This document shows positions 1-8,276 of a DNA stretch of 64,000 nt, piece by piece. The DNA comes from Bradyrhizobium lupini (GTDB lineage: Bacteria > Pseudomonadota > Alphaproteobacteria > Rhizobiales > Xanthobacteraceae). A program made the position numbers and the translations under genes. Position 1 is the stretch's first letter, and every line of letters starts with the position of its first letter. The stretch is from contig NZ_CP162553.1 in assembly GCF_040939785.1 (NCBI RefSeq), positions 3,472,001 to 3,536,000 on the forward strand, in the 5' to 3' direction. A model generated the notes under the pieces. It did not search any database and was not told where the DNA came from. It saw only the letters and a program-made list of their open reading frames with translations.

Positions 1-573
1 GCACCGATGATCGTTCAGATCCTTTGGTTTCTTGGGGATGCTTCGTGAAGCGAAATAGCTTGGCGAGCCCACTACCGCCAATCGCAGTTCGGGCGTGAGG
101 CGAACCGCGATCATATCCTTTTGAATGTACTCGCCAAGCTGGATACCGGCATCGAACTCGCCTGCAACAAGGTCCACGGGGCCAGTGACGGTAACAACGT
201 CCAGAACGATGTCCGGGTAGGACTCAGCGAAAGCTCTCAACCGCGGCAACAACACCATCACGGCAGCTGATCGTGACATTACGATTCGGAGACGACCTTC
301 GGGTCGCTGCCGAACACTTCGGGCCTTGTCGAGGGCGTGACGAATTTGCTCAAGCGCCGGAGACAAGTCTTCCAAAAGAGCTGCCCCCGCAGCGGTTGGC
401 GCAACGCTCTTGGTTGTTCGAGCGAGCAGCTGCAGCTCAAGCCGTTGCTCAAGCCTCCGGATTGTGTGACTCAAGGCAGACTGAGACACACCCAGCTTTA
501 TCGCAGCGCGCGTAAAGCTTCGTTCACTAGCCACGATTGCGAACGTCGCGAGCTCGTTCAATTCGTTTGTCAT
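1..573 (-). CDS. LysR-family transcriptional regulator (3' part beyond window)
   Basis: The reverse strand encodes the first 191 residues of a LysR-type regulator; the C-terminus lies off the left edge. Residues 1-60 form the LysR winged helix (LNELATFAIVASERSFTRAA, then VSQSALSHTIRRLE), followed by a linker helix and the start of the effector-binding domain (GRLRIVMSRSAAVMVLLPRL). The start is the ATG read from 573. It is divergent from the NTF2-like gene at 764, the usual arrangement in which a LysR protein controls its neighbour and itself. The effector cannot be told from the sequence. The regulator class is certain; the target is inferred. Confidence 0.93.
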   Translation of the reverse strand, partial: MTNELNELATFAIVASERSFTRAAIKLGVSQSALSHTIRRLEQRLELQLLARTTKSVAPTAAGAALLEDLSPALEQIRHALDKARSVRQRPEGRLRIVMSRSAAVMVLLPRLRAFAESYPDIVLDVVTVTGPVDLVAGEFDAGIQLGEYIQKDMIAVRLTPELRLAVVGSPSYFASRSIPKKPKDLNDHRC

Positions 574-763
574 CGTCTATGAATATCGATCATAAGCCCA
601 TGCCGTGCAAGTCGGCTGGCTTCATAAACAACTATGCCGTAGGCTCCCACCCGCAATTCGACGACTTACGGTGCTTTTCTGCACGGGGCGCCAGGCTGAC
701 GCTCGGCACGGCTGGCCGGGCCGGGCCGCATGAATGCCCGGTGTAACGGCTTTGAGGATGACA
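574..763. promoter_or_regulatory. divergent intergenic region, LysR / NTF2-like gene
   Basis: This 190-bp gap separates two outward-facing genes and must hold both promoters. A LysR T-N11-A type site is expected here, but I could not single one out with confidence. A GAGG Shine-Dalgarno at 754-757 serves the rightward gene. Confidence 0.4.
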
Positions 764-1132
764 ATGAATACGGACGTTCCCGCCTTGCACTCCCTTGCGC
801 AAACCTATTTCGATGCTGCCTATGAAATGGATGCCGAGAAATTTGCATCCATATTTCACCCCTTGAGTTCCGTGACGAAGGTCGCCGAGGACGGCAACGT
901 GGGCGTGACGCCGATTGCGACCTGGCTGGCAGCGGTCCGCGACATGAAAGCTCCAAAGCAACAGGGCTTCGAGCGAGACGATCAGATCCTGTCGACGGAT
1001 GTTGAAGGAGAGCTCGCGCTTTTGAAGGTGAAATTGCGCATCCCGCCGCGTTACTTCACAGACCTGTTGTCGTGCTTGAAGGTGAACGGGACTTGGAAGA
1101 TCGTGCAGAAAGTAATGACGTCGAACGTCTGA
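764..1132 (+). CDS. NTF2-like (putative lumazine-binding / SnoaL-like) protein
   Basis: A 122-residue protein with the NTF2-like cone fold pattern: N-terminal helix ALHSLAQTYFDAAYEMDAEK, a middle segment ending in DQILSTDVEGELALLKVKL, and a C-terminal strand with the sequence NGTWKIVQKVM, typical of the putative lumazine-binding family. The ATG at 764 is chosen because GAGG at 754-757 lies six bases upstream; an in-frame ATG at 758 is too close. Such proteins are small-molecule binders or enzymes of unknown substrate. The divergent LysR gene may regulate it. No catalytic residues can be assigned. Confidence 0.8.
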   Translation: MNTDVPALHSLAQTYFDAAYEMDAEKFASIFHPLSSVTKVAEDGNVGVTPIATWLAAVRDMKAPKQQGFERDDQILSTDVEGELALLKVKLRIPPRYFTDLLSCLKVNGTWKIVQKVMTSNV

Positions 1133-1226
1133 TGGATTCGGTCACGGCGGGGGAGAGCGGCCGAAGGCTCGCTCGACGGCCCATCGCCGGCCGCCGCCAA
1201 TCGCTCAACCGTTGTCAAACAGGCGC

Positions 1227-1757
1227 TTAGACCGCCACGCCTTCATGCCGCAGCAGCCAGCGCTTGCGCTCGAGGCCGCCGCCATACTTCACCAGAGAAC
1301 CATCGGCGCCGATCAGGCGGTGGCACGGCAGCACCACGCTGATCGGATTGGAGCCGTTGGCATGGCCGACGGCGCGAATGGCTTTGGGCGTGTCGATCCT
1401 TGCGGCGAGCGCGCCGTAACTCATTGTGGTGCCGACAGGGATTTGCGCCAATGCATTCCAGACCTTCTGCTGGAACGGCGTGCCGGCGATGCGCCAGGCG
1501 ATGTCTGAGAGCTGGCCGAGATCGCCGTCGAAATAGTCCGACAGCGCAGTCCGCATGGCCGCGGGCGCGGGCTGGTCACTCAGGTCCACCAGACCGTAAT
1601 GCAGGCGCAAGAGCTCGCGCATGCGGTGCTCGTAATCCTCCCAGTCGAGCGCGCGCAAGGCGCCCTCAGCGTCGGTGATCAGCAGCGCGATCCCGATCGG
1701 CGTCGCCAGCCGATCGAGGCCGAAGCTTACAGGCGGTTTGGTCGGTCGCGCGGGCAT
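1227..1757 (-). CDS. ogt: methylated-DNA--protein-cysteine S-methyltransferase
   Basis: A 176-residue suicide DNA-repair protein that transfers alkyl groups from O6-alkylguanine to its own cysteine. The active-site motif PCHR is at residues 144-147 (acceptor Cys145), preceded by the DNA-binding helix-turn-helix region TPFQQKVWNALAQIPVGTTM and the RAVGHANGSNPI segment. The N-terminal domain is short, as in Ogt-type enzymes without an Ada transcription-factor part. ATG 1757 is preferred; an in-frame GTG at 1781 could add eight residues. It stands alone, convergent with the NTF2-like gene. The family assignment is secure. Confidence 0.95.
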   Translation of the reverse strand: MPARPTKPPVSFGLDRLATPIGIALLITDAEGALRALDWEDYEHRMRELLRLHYGLVDLSDQPAPAAMRTALSDYFDGDLGQLSDIAWRIAGTPFQQKVWNALAQIPVGTTMSYGALAARIDTPKAIRAVGHANGSNPISVVLPCHRLIGADGSLVKYGGGLERKRWLLRHEGVAV

Positions 1758-1847
1758 TGCGGCACCATTGCATCGAAACACGCCATCGCACTTGCCACGC
1801 CAGCCGTGCTAGCGTCCACCCGAAAGCTGACGCTGGGGGAGCTCAAC

Positions 1848-2210
1848 TTGATCTGGATCGCGAATATCCTGGTGGCGCTGGTCGCCGCACTGCACGCTTA
1901 CTTCCTGATCCTGGAGATGTTGCTCTGGGACAAGCCGCAGGGCTTGAAGGTTTTCCGCAACACGCCGGAGAAGGCAGCGATCACCAAGGTGCTGGCCGCG
2001 AACCAGGGACTCTATAACGGTTTCCTGGCCGCCGGCCTGGTCTGGGGGCTGGTGCACGGCAATCCGGCCTTCGCGTTCCAGATCAAGGCGTTCTTCCTGC
2101 TCTGCGTGATCGTGGCCGGCGCTTATGGCGCGGCGACCGTCAGCACGCGGATCCTGATCGTGCAGGCGCTGCCGGCGGCGCTCGCGCTGTTGGCCTTGTT
2201 CCTGACCTGA
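1848..2210 (+). CDS. DUF1304 family integral membrane protein
   Basis: A 120-residue protein with four predicted membrane segments: near the N-terminus (IWIANILVALVAALHAYFLI), around NGFLAAGLVWGLV, around KAFFLLCVIVAGAYGAA, and at the C-terminus (LPAALALLALFL). The motif LWDKPQGLKVFRNTPE after the first segment is typical of the DUF1304 family. The start is TTG at 1848, supported by GGGGGA at 1835-1840 seven bases upstream; no in-frame ATG fits. The function of DUF1304 is unknown. It is divergent from ogt. Confidence 0.85.
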   Translation: MIWIANILVALVAALHAYFLILEMLLWDKPQGLKVFRNTPEKAAITKVLAANQGLYNGFLAAGLVWGLVHGNPAFAFQIKAFFLLCVIVAGAYGAATVSTRILIVQALPAALALLALFLT

Positions 2211-2345
2211 GATGCCATAGCGCGGCACCGCGATCCTTGCGCGGCGCCTGCCGTTCCTCCACAATCTCCGACAGCGATGGCGACCGTTGGCAATCAACGG
2301 GACAAGACCGTCGGTCGGAAATTCCGTCAGGAGGAACAAGCCCAC

Positions 2346-3572
2346 ATGAGCAATCGCAGAGCCTTCATCACCGCCACGGCGGCGCTCGCCTTCGCGTTCT
2401 CCGCCAACCAAGCTCTCGCCCAGAAGAAATACGACACCGGCGCGAGCGACACCGAGATCAAGATCGGCCAGACCGTGCCGTTCTCCGGGCCCTATTCCGT
2501 CTACGCCAATATCGGCAAGACCCAGGCCGCCTACTTCAAGATGATCAACGATCAGGGCGGCATCAACGGCCGCAAGATCAATCTGATCCAGTATGACGAC
2601 GCCTATTCGCCGCCGAAGACGGTCGAGCAGGTGCGCAAGCTCGTCGAAGGCGACGAGGTGCTGTTCACCTTCCAGATCATCGGCACGGCCGCGAACGCTG
2701 CCGTGCAAAAATATCTCAACGGCAAGAAGATCCCGCAACTGCTGGCCTCGACCGGCGCCGCGCGCTTCAACGATCCGCAGAACTATCCCTGGACCATCGC
2801 CTATAATCCCAACTACGTGTCCGAGGGACGCATCTACGCCAAGTACATCCTCAAGGAGCATCCGAACGCCAAGATCGGCGTGCTCTACCAGAACGACGAC
2901 ATGGGCCGCGACTATCTCGCCGGCCTCAAGAGCGGTCTCGGCGACAAGGCAGCCAGCATGATCGTCGGCGAGGTGTCCTACGAGGTCACCGATCCGACGG
3001 TGGACTCGCAGGTGGTCAAACTGAAGTCGTTGGGCGCCGATCTTTTCTATGATGCCTCGACACCCAAATTCGCGGCGCAGGCGATCAAGAAGGTCGCCGA
3101 GCTCGGCTGGACGCCGGTGCACATCCTCGACATCAACGCGAGCCCGATCTCGGCGACGTTGAAGCCCGCCGGTCTCGACATCTCCAAGGGCATCATCTCC
3201 ACCCAATACGGCAAGGAGCCCGGCGATCCGCAGTGGAAGGACGATCCGGGCGTGAAAGCGTTCTTTGCCTTCATGGACAAGTATTTCCCCGAAGGCGACA
3301 AGCTCAATACCGTCAACACCTATGCTTATTCAGTCGCCGAATTGCTGACGCAGGTGCTGAAACAGTGCGGCGACGACCTGTCGCGTGAGAACGTGATGAA
3401 GCAGGTCGCTAACATCAAGGACTTCACCCCGAGCTTCGCGCTACCCGGCATCAAGATCAACACCGGGCCGAACGACTACCGCGTCAACAAGCAGATGCAG
3501 ATGATGAAGTTCAACGGCGAACGCTGGGAGCTGTTCGGCCCGATCATGGAGGATGCGGGTCCAGCGGGTTAG
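2346..3572 (+). CDS. ABC transporter periplasmic substrate-binding protein (branched-chain amino acid type), copy 1
   Basis: A 408-residue type I periplasmic binding protein. The signal peptide runs from MSNRRAFITATAALAFAFS to a likely cut after ANQALA, then the Leu/Ile/Val-binding fold begins at EIKIGQTVPFSGP. Family features include QAAYFKMINDQGGINGRKI, GVLYQNDDMGRDY and the ending FNGERWELFGP. The ATG at 2346 follows the Shine-Dalgarno AGGAGGA at 2329-2335. No permease or ATPase gene is adjacent, so it must feed a transporter encoded elsewhere or act as a receptor. It is followed by a close paralogue of the same length. The ligand cannot be read from the sequence. Confidence 0.93.
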   Translation: MSNRRAFITATAALAFAFSANQALAQKKYDTGASDTEIKIGQTVPFSGPYSVYANIGKTQAAYFKMINDQGGINGRKINLIQYDDAYSPPKTVEQVRKLVEGDEVLFTFQIIGTAANAAVQKYLNGKKIPQLLASTGAARFNDPQNYPWTIAYNPNYVSEGRIYAKYILKEHPNAKIGVLYQNDDMGRDYLAGLKSGLGDKAASMIVGEVSYEVTDPTVDSQVVKLKSLGADLFYDASTPKFAAQAIKKVAELGWTPVHILDINASPISATLKPAGLDISKGIISTQYGKEPGDPQWKDDPGVKAFFAFMDKYFPEGDKLNTVNTYAYSVAELLTQVLKQCGDDLSRENVMKQVANIKDFTPSFALPGIKINTGPNDYRVNKQMQMMKFNGERWELFGPIMEDAGPAG

Positions 3573-3745
3573 CCTCTCGGATATCTCATAGGGCGGGTTA
3601 CGCCCGGCGGACTGCACTTCGCGCATCCGCCGGCGCTGGCCCACCTTACAAACCTGCTGCGCAGCCGCGCATGCTACGAACTGCGGGCGCACGCCCAAAC
3701 TTGCGTTGCAACAACGCCTCATCCACTATCGCCGTCAGCGGTGAC

Positions 3746-3771
3746 ATCAGGTGCGCACAGGCGCACCTGAT
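3746..3771. promoter_or_regulatory. perfect hairpin upstream of the second binding-protein gene
   Basis: ATCAGGTGCGC (3746-3756) pairs perfectly with GCGCACCTGAT (3761-3771) around the loop ACAG. It lies 21 bases before the Shine-Dalgarno GAGG (3793-3796) of the downstream gene and has no T-run, so an operator or mRNA-stability/translation element is more likely than a terminator. The role is inferred. Confidence 0.5.
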
Positions 3772-3804
3772 TGATCACCGGCAACAAACATTGAGGAAAT
3801 GCGA

Positions 3805-5031
3805 ATGAGGAATGGAATGCTGCATCTGGCCACGGCAACGGCGCTGACCCTGGCGCTATCGGTCTCGGCGGCCAATGCCCAGAAGAAATATGATCCGGGG
3901 GCGAGCGATACCGAGATCAAAGTCGGCCAGACCGTGCCGTTCTCGGGACCGGCATCGGCCTACGCGTCGATCGGCAAGACCCAGGCCGCCTATTTCAAGA
4001 TGATCAACGACCAGGGCGGCATCAACGGCCGCAAGATCAATCTGATCCAGTATGACGACGCTTACTCGCCGCCAAAAGCAGTGGAGCAGGTGCGCAAGCT
4101 GGTCGAGAGCGACGAGGTGCTCTTGACCTTCCAGATCATCGGCACGCCATCGAATGCGGCCGTGCAAAAATATCTCAACTCCAAGAAAGTGCCGCAGCTG
4201 TTCGCGGCCACCGGCGCCTCGAAGTTCACGGACCCGAAGAACTTTCCGTGGACGATGGGCTACAACCCTAACTATTTCGTCGAGGGCCGCATCTACGGCC
4301 AGTACATCCTGAAGGAATATCCAAACGCCAAAGTCGGCGTGCTCTATCAGAACGATGATCTCGGCAAGGACTATCTGAACGGCATCAAGGCCGGGCTCGG
4401 CGACAAGGCCGCCAAGATGATCGTCAACGAGTCCTCCTACGAAGTCTCGGACCCGACCGTCGATTCGCAGATCCTCAAGATCAAGGATGCCGGCGCCGAT
4501 CTGTTCTTCAGCGCCAGCACGCCGAAGCAAGCGGCGCAGGCGATCAAGAAGATCGGCGAGATCGGCTGGAAGCCGGTGCAGATCGTCGACATCAACGCCA
4601 CCTCGGTCGGCGCGGTGATGAAGCCTGCCGGTCTCGACGCCGCCAAGGGCGTGATCAGCGTCAATTACGGCAAGGATCCGCTCGATCCGACCTGGAAGGA
4701 CGATGCCGGCCTGAAGAAGTATTTCGACTTCATGGCGAAGTACTATCCGGACGGCGACAAGGATTCGAACTTCAATACCTACGGCTACGGTACCGCCCAG
4801 CTTTTGGCCCACGTGCTGCAGCAGTGCGGCGACAACCTGACGCGCGAAAACGTCATGAAGCAGGCGGCTTCGCTGAAGGACGTGACCAGCGATATCGCCC
4901 TGCCCGGCATCAAGGCCAACACCTCGGCGACCGACTACCGCGTCAACAAGCAGCTTCAGATGATGAAGTTCAACGGCGAACGCTGGGAGCTGTTCGGCCC
5001 GCTCCTGGAAGATGCGGGTCCGGCGGGTTAG
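3805..5031 (+). CDS. ABC transporter periplasmic substrate-binding protein (branched-chain amino acid type), copy 2
   Basis: A 408-residue paralogue of the gene at 2346, in tandem and of identical mature architecture: signal peptide ending near SVSAANA, then QKKYDPGASDTEIKVGQTVP and long stretches identical to copy 1, including the whole region around GGINGRKINLIQYDDAYSPP. Divergence is greater in the ligand-facing middle and after residue 230. Start ATG 3805 sits eight bases after GAGG (3793-3796); an ATG at 3799 is too close to it. No transporter core genes are nearby. Tandem duplication followed by ligand divergence is the simplest reading. Confidence 0.93.
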   Translation: MRNGMLHLATATALTLALSVSAANAQKKYDPGASDTEIKVGQTVPFSGPASAYASIGKTQAAYFKMINDQGGINGRKINLIQYDDAYSPPKAVEQVRKLVESDEVLLTFQIIGTPSNAAVQKYLNSKKVPQLFAATGASKFTDPKNFPWTMGYNPNYFVEGRIYGQYILKEYPNAKVGVLYQNDDLGKDYLNGIKAGLGDKAAKMIVNESSYEVSDPTVDSQILKIKDAGADLFFSASTPKQAAQAIKKIGEIGWKPVQIVDINATSVGAVMKPAGLDAAKGVISVNYGKDPLDPTWKDDAGLKKYFDFMAKYYPDGDKDSNFNTYGYGTAQLLAHVLQQCGDNLTRENVMKQAASLKDVTSDIALPGIKANTSATDYRVNKQLQMMKFNGERWELFGPLLEDAGPAG

Positions 5032-5115
5032 TTCTCTCGGAGCAAGCAGGTGAGGCGTGGATGGCCGAGTCAAGCCCGGCCATCCACCTTGAGGAGGGAG
5101 TTCCGCCGACGCCGC

Positions 5116-5541
5116 TCAGGCCGGCACCTCGCCAAAGTTCTTGCCCACCGGCAGCACCGCGTGCCGAATGAGCCGTGAATCCTCCACGGCGGCCTGCCTG
5201 TGCTTAACCGCTTCGCGATAGACGGGATCGCGGATCATCTCGACGAACGCGGCGACGCTTGGGTATTCGGCGATGAAGCAATGGTCCCAGCGCTCAGTCT
5301 CGGGGCCGATCAGCATCAACTCGAATTTGCCTTGCCAGACGATGCGGCCGCCGAGGCGTTCGAACACCGGGCCGCTCTCGCGGCCATAGGCCGCATAGGC
5401 TTCCGCGCCGCTCGCCTTGCGGCCATCTGGATAGGCTGCCTCCTTGCGTAAGCGCACCAGGTTGAGCATGTGGATCGGGCCGGGACGGTCGTTGTCCCGG
5501 AACTGCGCGAAAATCTCCTTGGTTGGATCGATGTGGCCCAT
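5116..5541 (-). CDS. DUF1330 family protein
   Basis: A 141-residue protein of the ferredoxin-like dimeric alpha+beta-barrel type. Diagnostic segments are GPIHMLNLVRLRKEAAY near the N-terminus, AYAAYGRESGPVFERLGGRI, and the central WDHCFIAEYPSVAAFVEMIR followed by DPVYREAVKHRQAAVEDSRL, all characteristic of DUF1330. Function in this family is not established. The gene is convergent with the second binding-protein gene and divergent from the penicillin-binding protein gene. Confidence 0.85.
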   Translation of the reverse strand: MGHIDPTKEIFAQFRDNDRPGPIHMLNLVRLRKEAAYPDGRKASGAEAYAAYGRESGPVFERLGGRIVWQGKFELMLIGPETERWDHCFIAEYPSVAAFVEMIRDPVYREAVKHRQAAVEDSRLIRHAVLPVGKNFGEVPA

Positions 5542-5708
5542 CTGAGTTTCCTTTTCTTTTATGCCGGCGATCCTAGCTCTGCCGACCTCCCAGCGGAACT
5601 GCGGCCAGCGAATGCCGCACCTCCTAATCGCGCGTTAAGCTCTGGGTAACCGGGCCTTAAACAGCGACCGCTAGCGTGCGGCGGGGCGGGCTGACCGGGC
5701 GTTTGCGT

Positions 5709-7892
5709 ATGGGGTTGGGAAAGAAAAAGGGTGGGCGGAAGGAGCCGTTGTTCGGCTTGCCTGCGGCACTCGCCGATCTGCGCCTGACCGCGGCCGACCG
5801 CATTCCTGGCGGCGATGAGAGGCCGAAGAAATCAACGAAATCATCTGCCAAGCGCAAGAGCGAGGATGCCGGCGACGAGCCGCCGCGCGAGCGGAAGGCG
5901 CCAGCCGGCCGCGGCAGTGCCAAGCGCCGATCCAAGTCACGCATCGGCGCGAGCCTCGGCCGCCTGGTCTATTGGGGCGCGGTGCTGGGCCTGTGGGGCG
6001 CGATCGCCGTGATCGGCGTCGTGATCTATGTCGGCGCTCATCTGCCGCCGATCCAGTCGCTGGAAATCCCCAAGCGGCCGCCGACGATCCAGATCGTCGG
6101 CATGGACGGCAGCATGCTGGCGCAACGCGGCGAGATGGCCGGCGCCAACGTCTCGCTGAAGGATCTGCCGCAATATCTGCCCAAGGCGTTCATCGCCATC
6201 GAGGATCGACGCTTCTATTCGCATTTCGGCATCGATCCCGTGGGCATCCTGCGCGCGCTCGTCACCAACGTGCTCCATCGCGGCGTGTCGCAGGGCGGCT
6301 CGACGCTGACGCAGCAATTGGCGAAAAACCTGTTCCTGACCCAGGAGCGCACCATGGCGCGCAAGCTGCAGGAAGCGGAGCTCGCGATCTGGCTGGAGCG
6401 CAAGCATTCCAAGAACGAGATCTTGGAGCTCTATCTCAACCGCGTCTATTTCGGCTCCGGCGCCTACGGCGTCGAGGCCGCCGCGCAGCGCTATTTCGGC
6501 AAATCGGCCAAGAACGTCACCGTCGCGGAAGCGGCGATGCTGGCCGGTCTCGTCAAATCGCCCTCGCGGCTCGCGCCTAACCGCAACCCCGAGGGCGCAG
6601 AAGCGCGCGCGAAAATCGTGCTCACGGCGATGGCGGATGCCAAATTCATCACCGAAGCGCAGGCGCAGGCCTCGATCGGCCAACCCTCCTACAATGTGAA
6701 GCCGGTCGGCGCCGGCACGGTCAATTACGTCGCCGACTGGATCGGCGAGGTGCTGGACGATCTGGTCGGCCAGATCGACGAGAGCATCAAGGTCGAGACC
6801 ACGATCGATCCGAAGCTCCAGAGCGTGGCGGAAGCCGCCATCATCGACGAGCTCGCGGCCAAGAGCGTGAAATTCAATGTCAGCCAGGGCGCACTGGTGG
6901 CGATGACGCCCGACGGCGCGGTTCGCGCCATGGTGGGCGGGCGGAACTATTCCGAGAGCCAGTACAACCGCGCGGTCACCGCCAGGCGCCAGCCGGGCTC
7001 CTCGTTCAAGCCGTTCGTGTACCTGACCGCGCTCGAGCAGGGGCTGACGCCCGACACGGTCCGCCAGGACGCGCCGATCGAGGTCAAGGGCTGGAGGCCT
7101 GAGAACTACACCCACGAATATTTCGGCGCGGTGACGCTGACCCAGGCGCTCGCGATGTCGCTCAACACGGTCGCCATTCGCCTCGGCCTCGAGGTCGGGC
7201 CGAAGAACGTGGTGCGCACCGCGCACCGGCTCGGCATCTCCTCGAAACTCGAGCCCAACGCCTCGATCGCGCTCGGCACCTCCGAAGTCTCGATGGTCGA
7301 GCTGGTCGGCGCCTATGCACCCTTCGCCAATGGCGGCTTCACGGCGACGCCGCATGTCGTCACGCGGATCAGGACGCTCAGTGGCAAGCTGCTCTACATG
7401 CGCCAGGCGGACGAGCACAACCAGGTGGTCGACCCGCGCTATGTCGGCATGATGAACGCGATGATGCGGGAAACGCTGATCAGCGGCACCGCCAAGAAGG
7501 CGGAGATCCCGGGCTGGCCAGCGGCCGGCAAGACCGGCACCAGCCAGGACTACCGCGACGCCTGGTTCATCGGCTACACCGCCAACCTCGTCACCGGCGT
7601 GTGGCTCGGCAATGACGACAACTCGCCGACCAAGAAGGCCACCGGCGGCGGCTTGCCGGTCGAAGTCTGGTCGCGCTTCATGCGCACAGCGCACGAGGGC
7701 GTGCCGGTAGCAGCCTTGCCGAGCTCTCCAGGTGGCTGGGGCCTGTCGAACCTGGCGCAGGCGACGTCGCAGGTGTCGCCGCCAACAGCGGCAGCGCCCG
7801 GACCCGCACCGGCCAGCAACGGCGGCTATCGCCCACCCCCACGCGCGCCAATGCGCGACCGGAGGCAGCCGCAGGACTCGATGGCTGGCTGA
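5709..7892 (+). CDS. class A penicillin-binding protein (PBP1A family), bifunctional glycosyltransferase/transpeptidase
   Basis: A 727-residue enzyme that polymerises and cross-links peptidoglycan in the periplasm. A basic, Lys/Arg-rich cytoplasmic tail (1-85) precedes one membrane anchor (about 87-110). The GT51 domain has catalytic Glu165 in IEDRRFYSHFGIDP, then QGGSTLTQQLAKNLFL and the RKLQEAELAIWLE helix. The transpeptidase domain has SxxK at 431-434 (SSFK), SLN in AMSLNTVA, and KTGT starting at Lys608. The C-terminal 60 residues are Pro/Ala-rich. ATG 5709 is chosen; an in-frame GTG at 5676 could add 11 basic residues. All catalytic residues are present. It is probably one of several class A PBPs in the genome. 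Confidence 0.95.
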   Translation: MGLGKKKGGRKEPLFGLPAALADLRLTAADRIPGGDERPKKSTKSSAKRKSEDAGDEPPRERKAPAGRGSAKRRSKSRIGASLGRLVYWGAVLGLWGAIAVIGVVIYVGAHLPPIQSLEIPKRPPTIQIVGMDGSMLAQRGEMAGANVSLKDLPQYLPKAFIAIEDRRFYSHFGIDPVGILRALVTNVLHRGVSQGGSTLTQQLAKNLFLTQERTMARKLQEAELAIWLERKHSKNEILELYLNRVYFGSGAYGVEAAAQRYFGKSAKNVTVAEAAMLAGLVKSPSRLAPNRNPEGAEARAKIVLTAMADAKFITEAQAQASIGQPSYNVKPVGAGTVNYVADWIGEVLDDLVGQIDESIKVETTIDPKLQSVAEAAIIDELAAKSVKFNVSQGALVAMTPDGAVRAMVGGRNYSESQYNRAVTARRQPGSSFKPFVYLTALEQGLTPDTVRQDAPIEVKGWRPENYTHEYFGAVTLTQALAMSLNTVAIRLGLEVGPKNVVRTAHRLGISSKLEPNASIALGTSEVSMVELVGAYAPFANGGFTATPHVVTRIRTLSGKLLYMRQADEHNQVVDPRYVGMMNAMMRETLISGTAKKAEIPGWPAAGKTGTSQDYRDAWFIGYTANLVTGVWLGNDDNSPTKKATGGGLPVEVWSRFMRTAHEGVPVAALPSSPGGWGLSNLAQATSQVSPPTAAAPGPAPASNGGYRPPPRAPMRDRRQPQDSMAG

Positions 7893-8276
7893 TGGACCGG
7901 CTGTTCGGCGGGAATCGCTAGCGCCGACCTGAGGTCCGGGTGACCTCAAAACAAAAACAAGCGAAAACAACCCCATGCACAGTAGCCGAGGATAACGAAA
8001 TCAACGGCTTGCGTGAGTCGCAAGACGGCTGATTCTGACAGCAAAGCCATTTGACACCTCGGGCAAAACAGAACCGTTCGGCCATCATCCCGAACGCGGC
8101 CGCTATCTCGGCTCTCCCGGTTCGCCACCGGTGTCGTCTTCGGCAAGTCCTGCCTACCATGGCAAAATCGGCCGATCCCCGCAGCTCCCGGAACGCAAAA
8201 ACACCAGTCTCTTCAAGCTCCGGTCGGCGGCCCGGGATTTGCTCTCACAGGTTGAGCAAGTATCGGAGAGCGTTCC
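7893..8276. other. intergenic region without a supported gene
   Basis: 384 bp between the PBP gene and the next ORF. It contains the 24-nt repeat at 7962-7985 and a later stretch around 8048-8072 with 'ttgacacctcgggcaaaac', which resembles an intergenic sequence common in Bradyrhizobium. I see no convincing coding frame. A GGAG at 8265-8268 serves the downstream gene. Confidence 0.6.
7962..7985 (+). repeat. 24-nt dispersed repeat, copy 1
   Basis: A 24-nt sequence (CGAAAACAACC... CATGCACAGTAG) is found again, identical and in the same orientation, at 51945-51968. Both copies are intergenic and follow an A-rich run. It is probably part of a larger dispersed element whose other parts have diverged. 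Confidence 0.8.

Noticed and set aside
5937..7976. Minus-strand open frame of 679 codons opposite the penicillin-binding protein gene
   Set aside because: It is the antisense of an unmistakable PBP gene; the translation is Arg/Gly/Ala/His-rich with no domain. Long antisense frames are common in such GC-rich DNA. The same applies to the frames opposite the binding-protein genes (1809-3206, 3856-5073) and opposite the MFS gene (22130-23680).
8160..8276. Possible tts box (type III secretion promoter) upstream of the 219-residue hypothetical gene
   Set aside because: Only the AAGCT core and a few scattered bases of the consensus match; the flanking positions do not.
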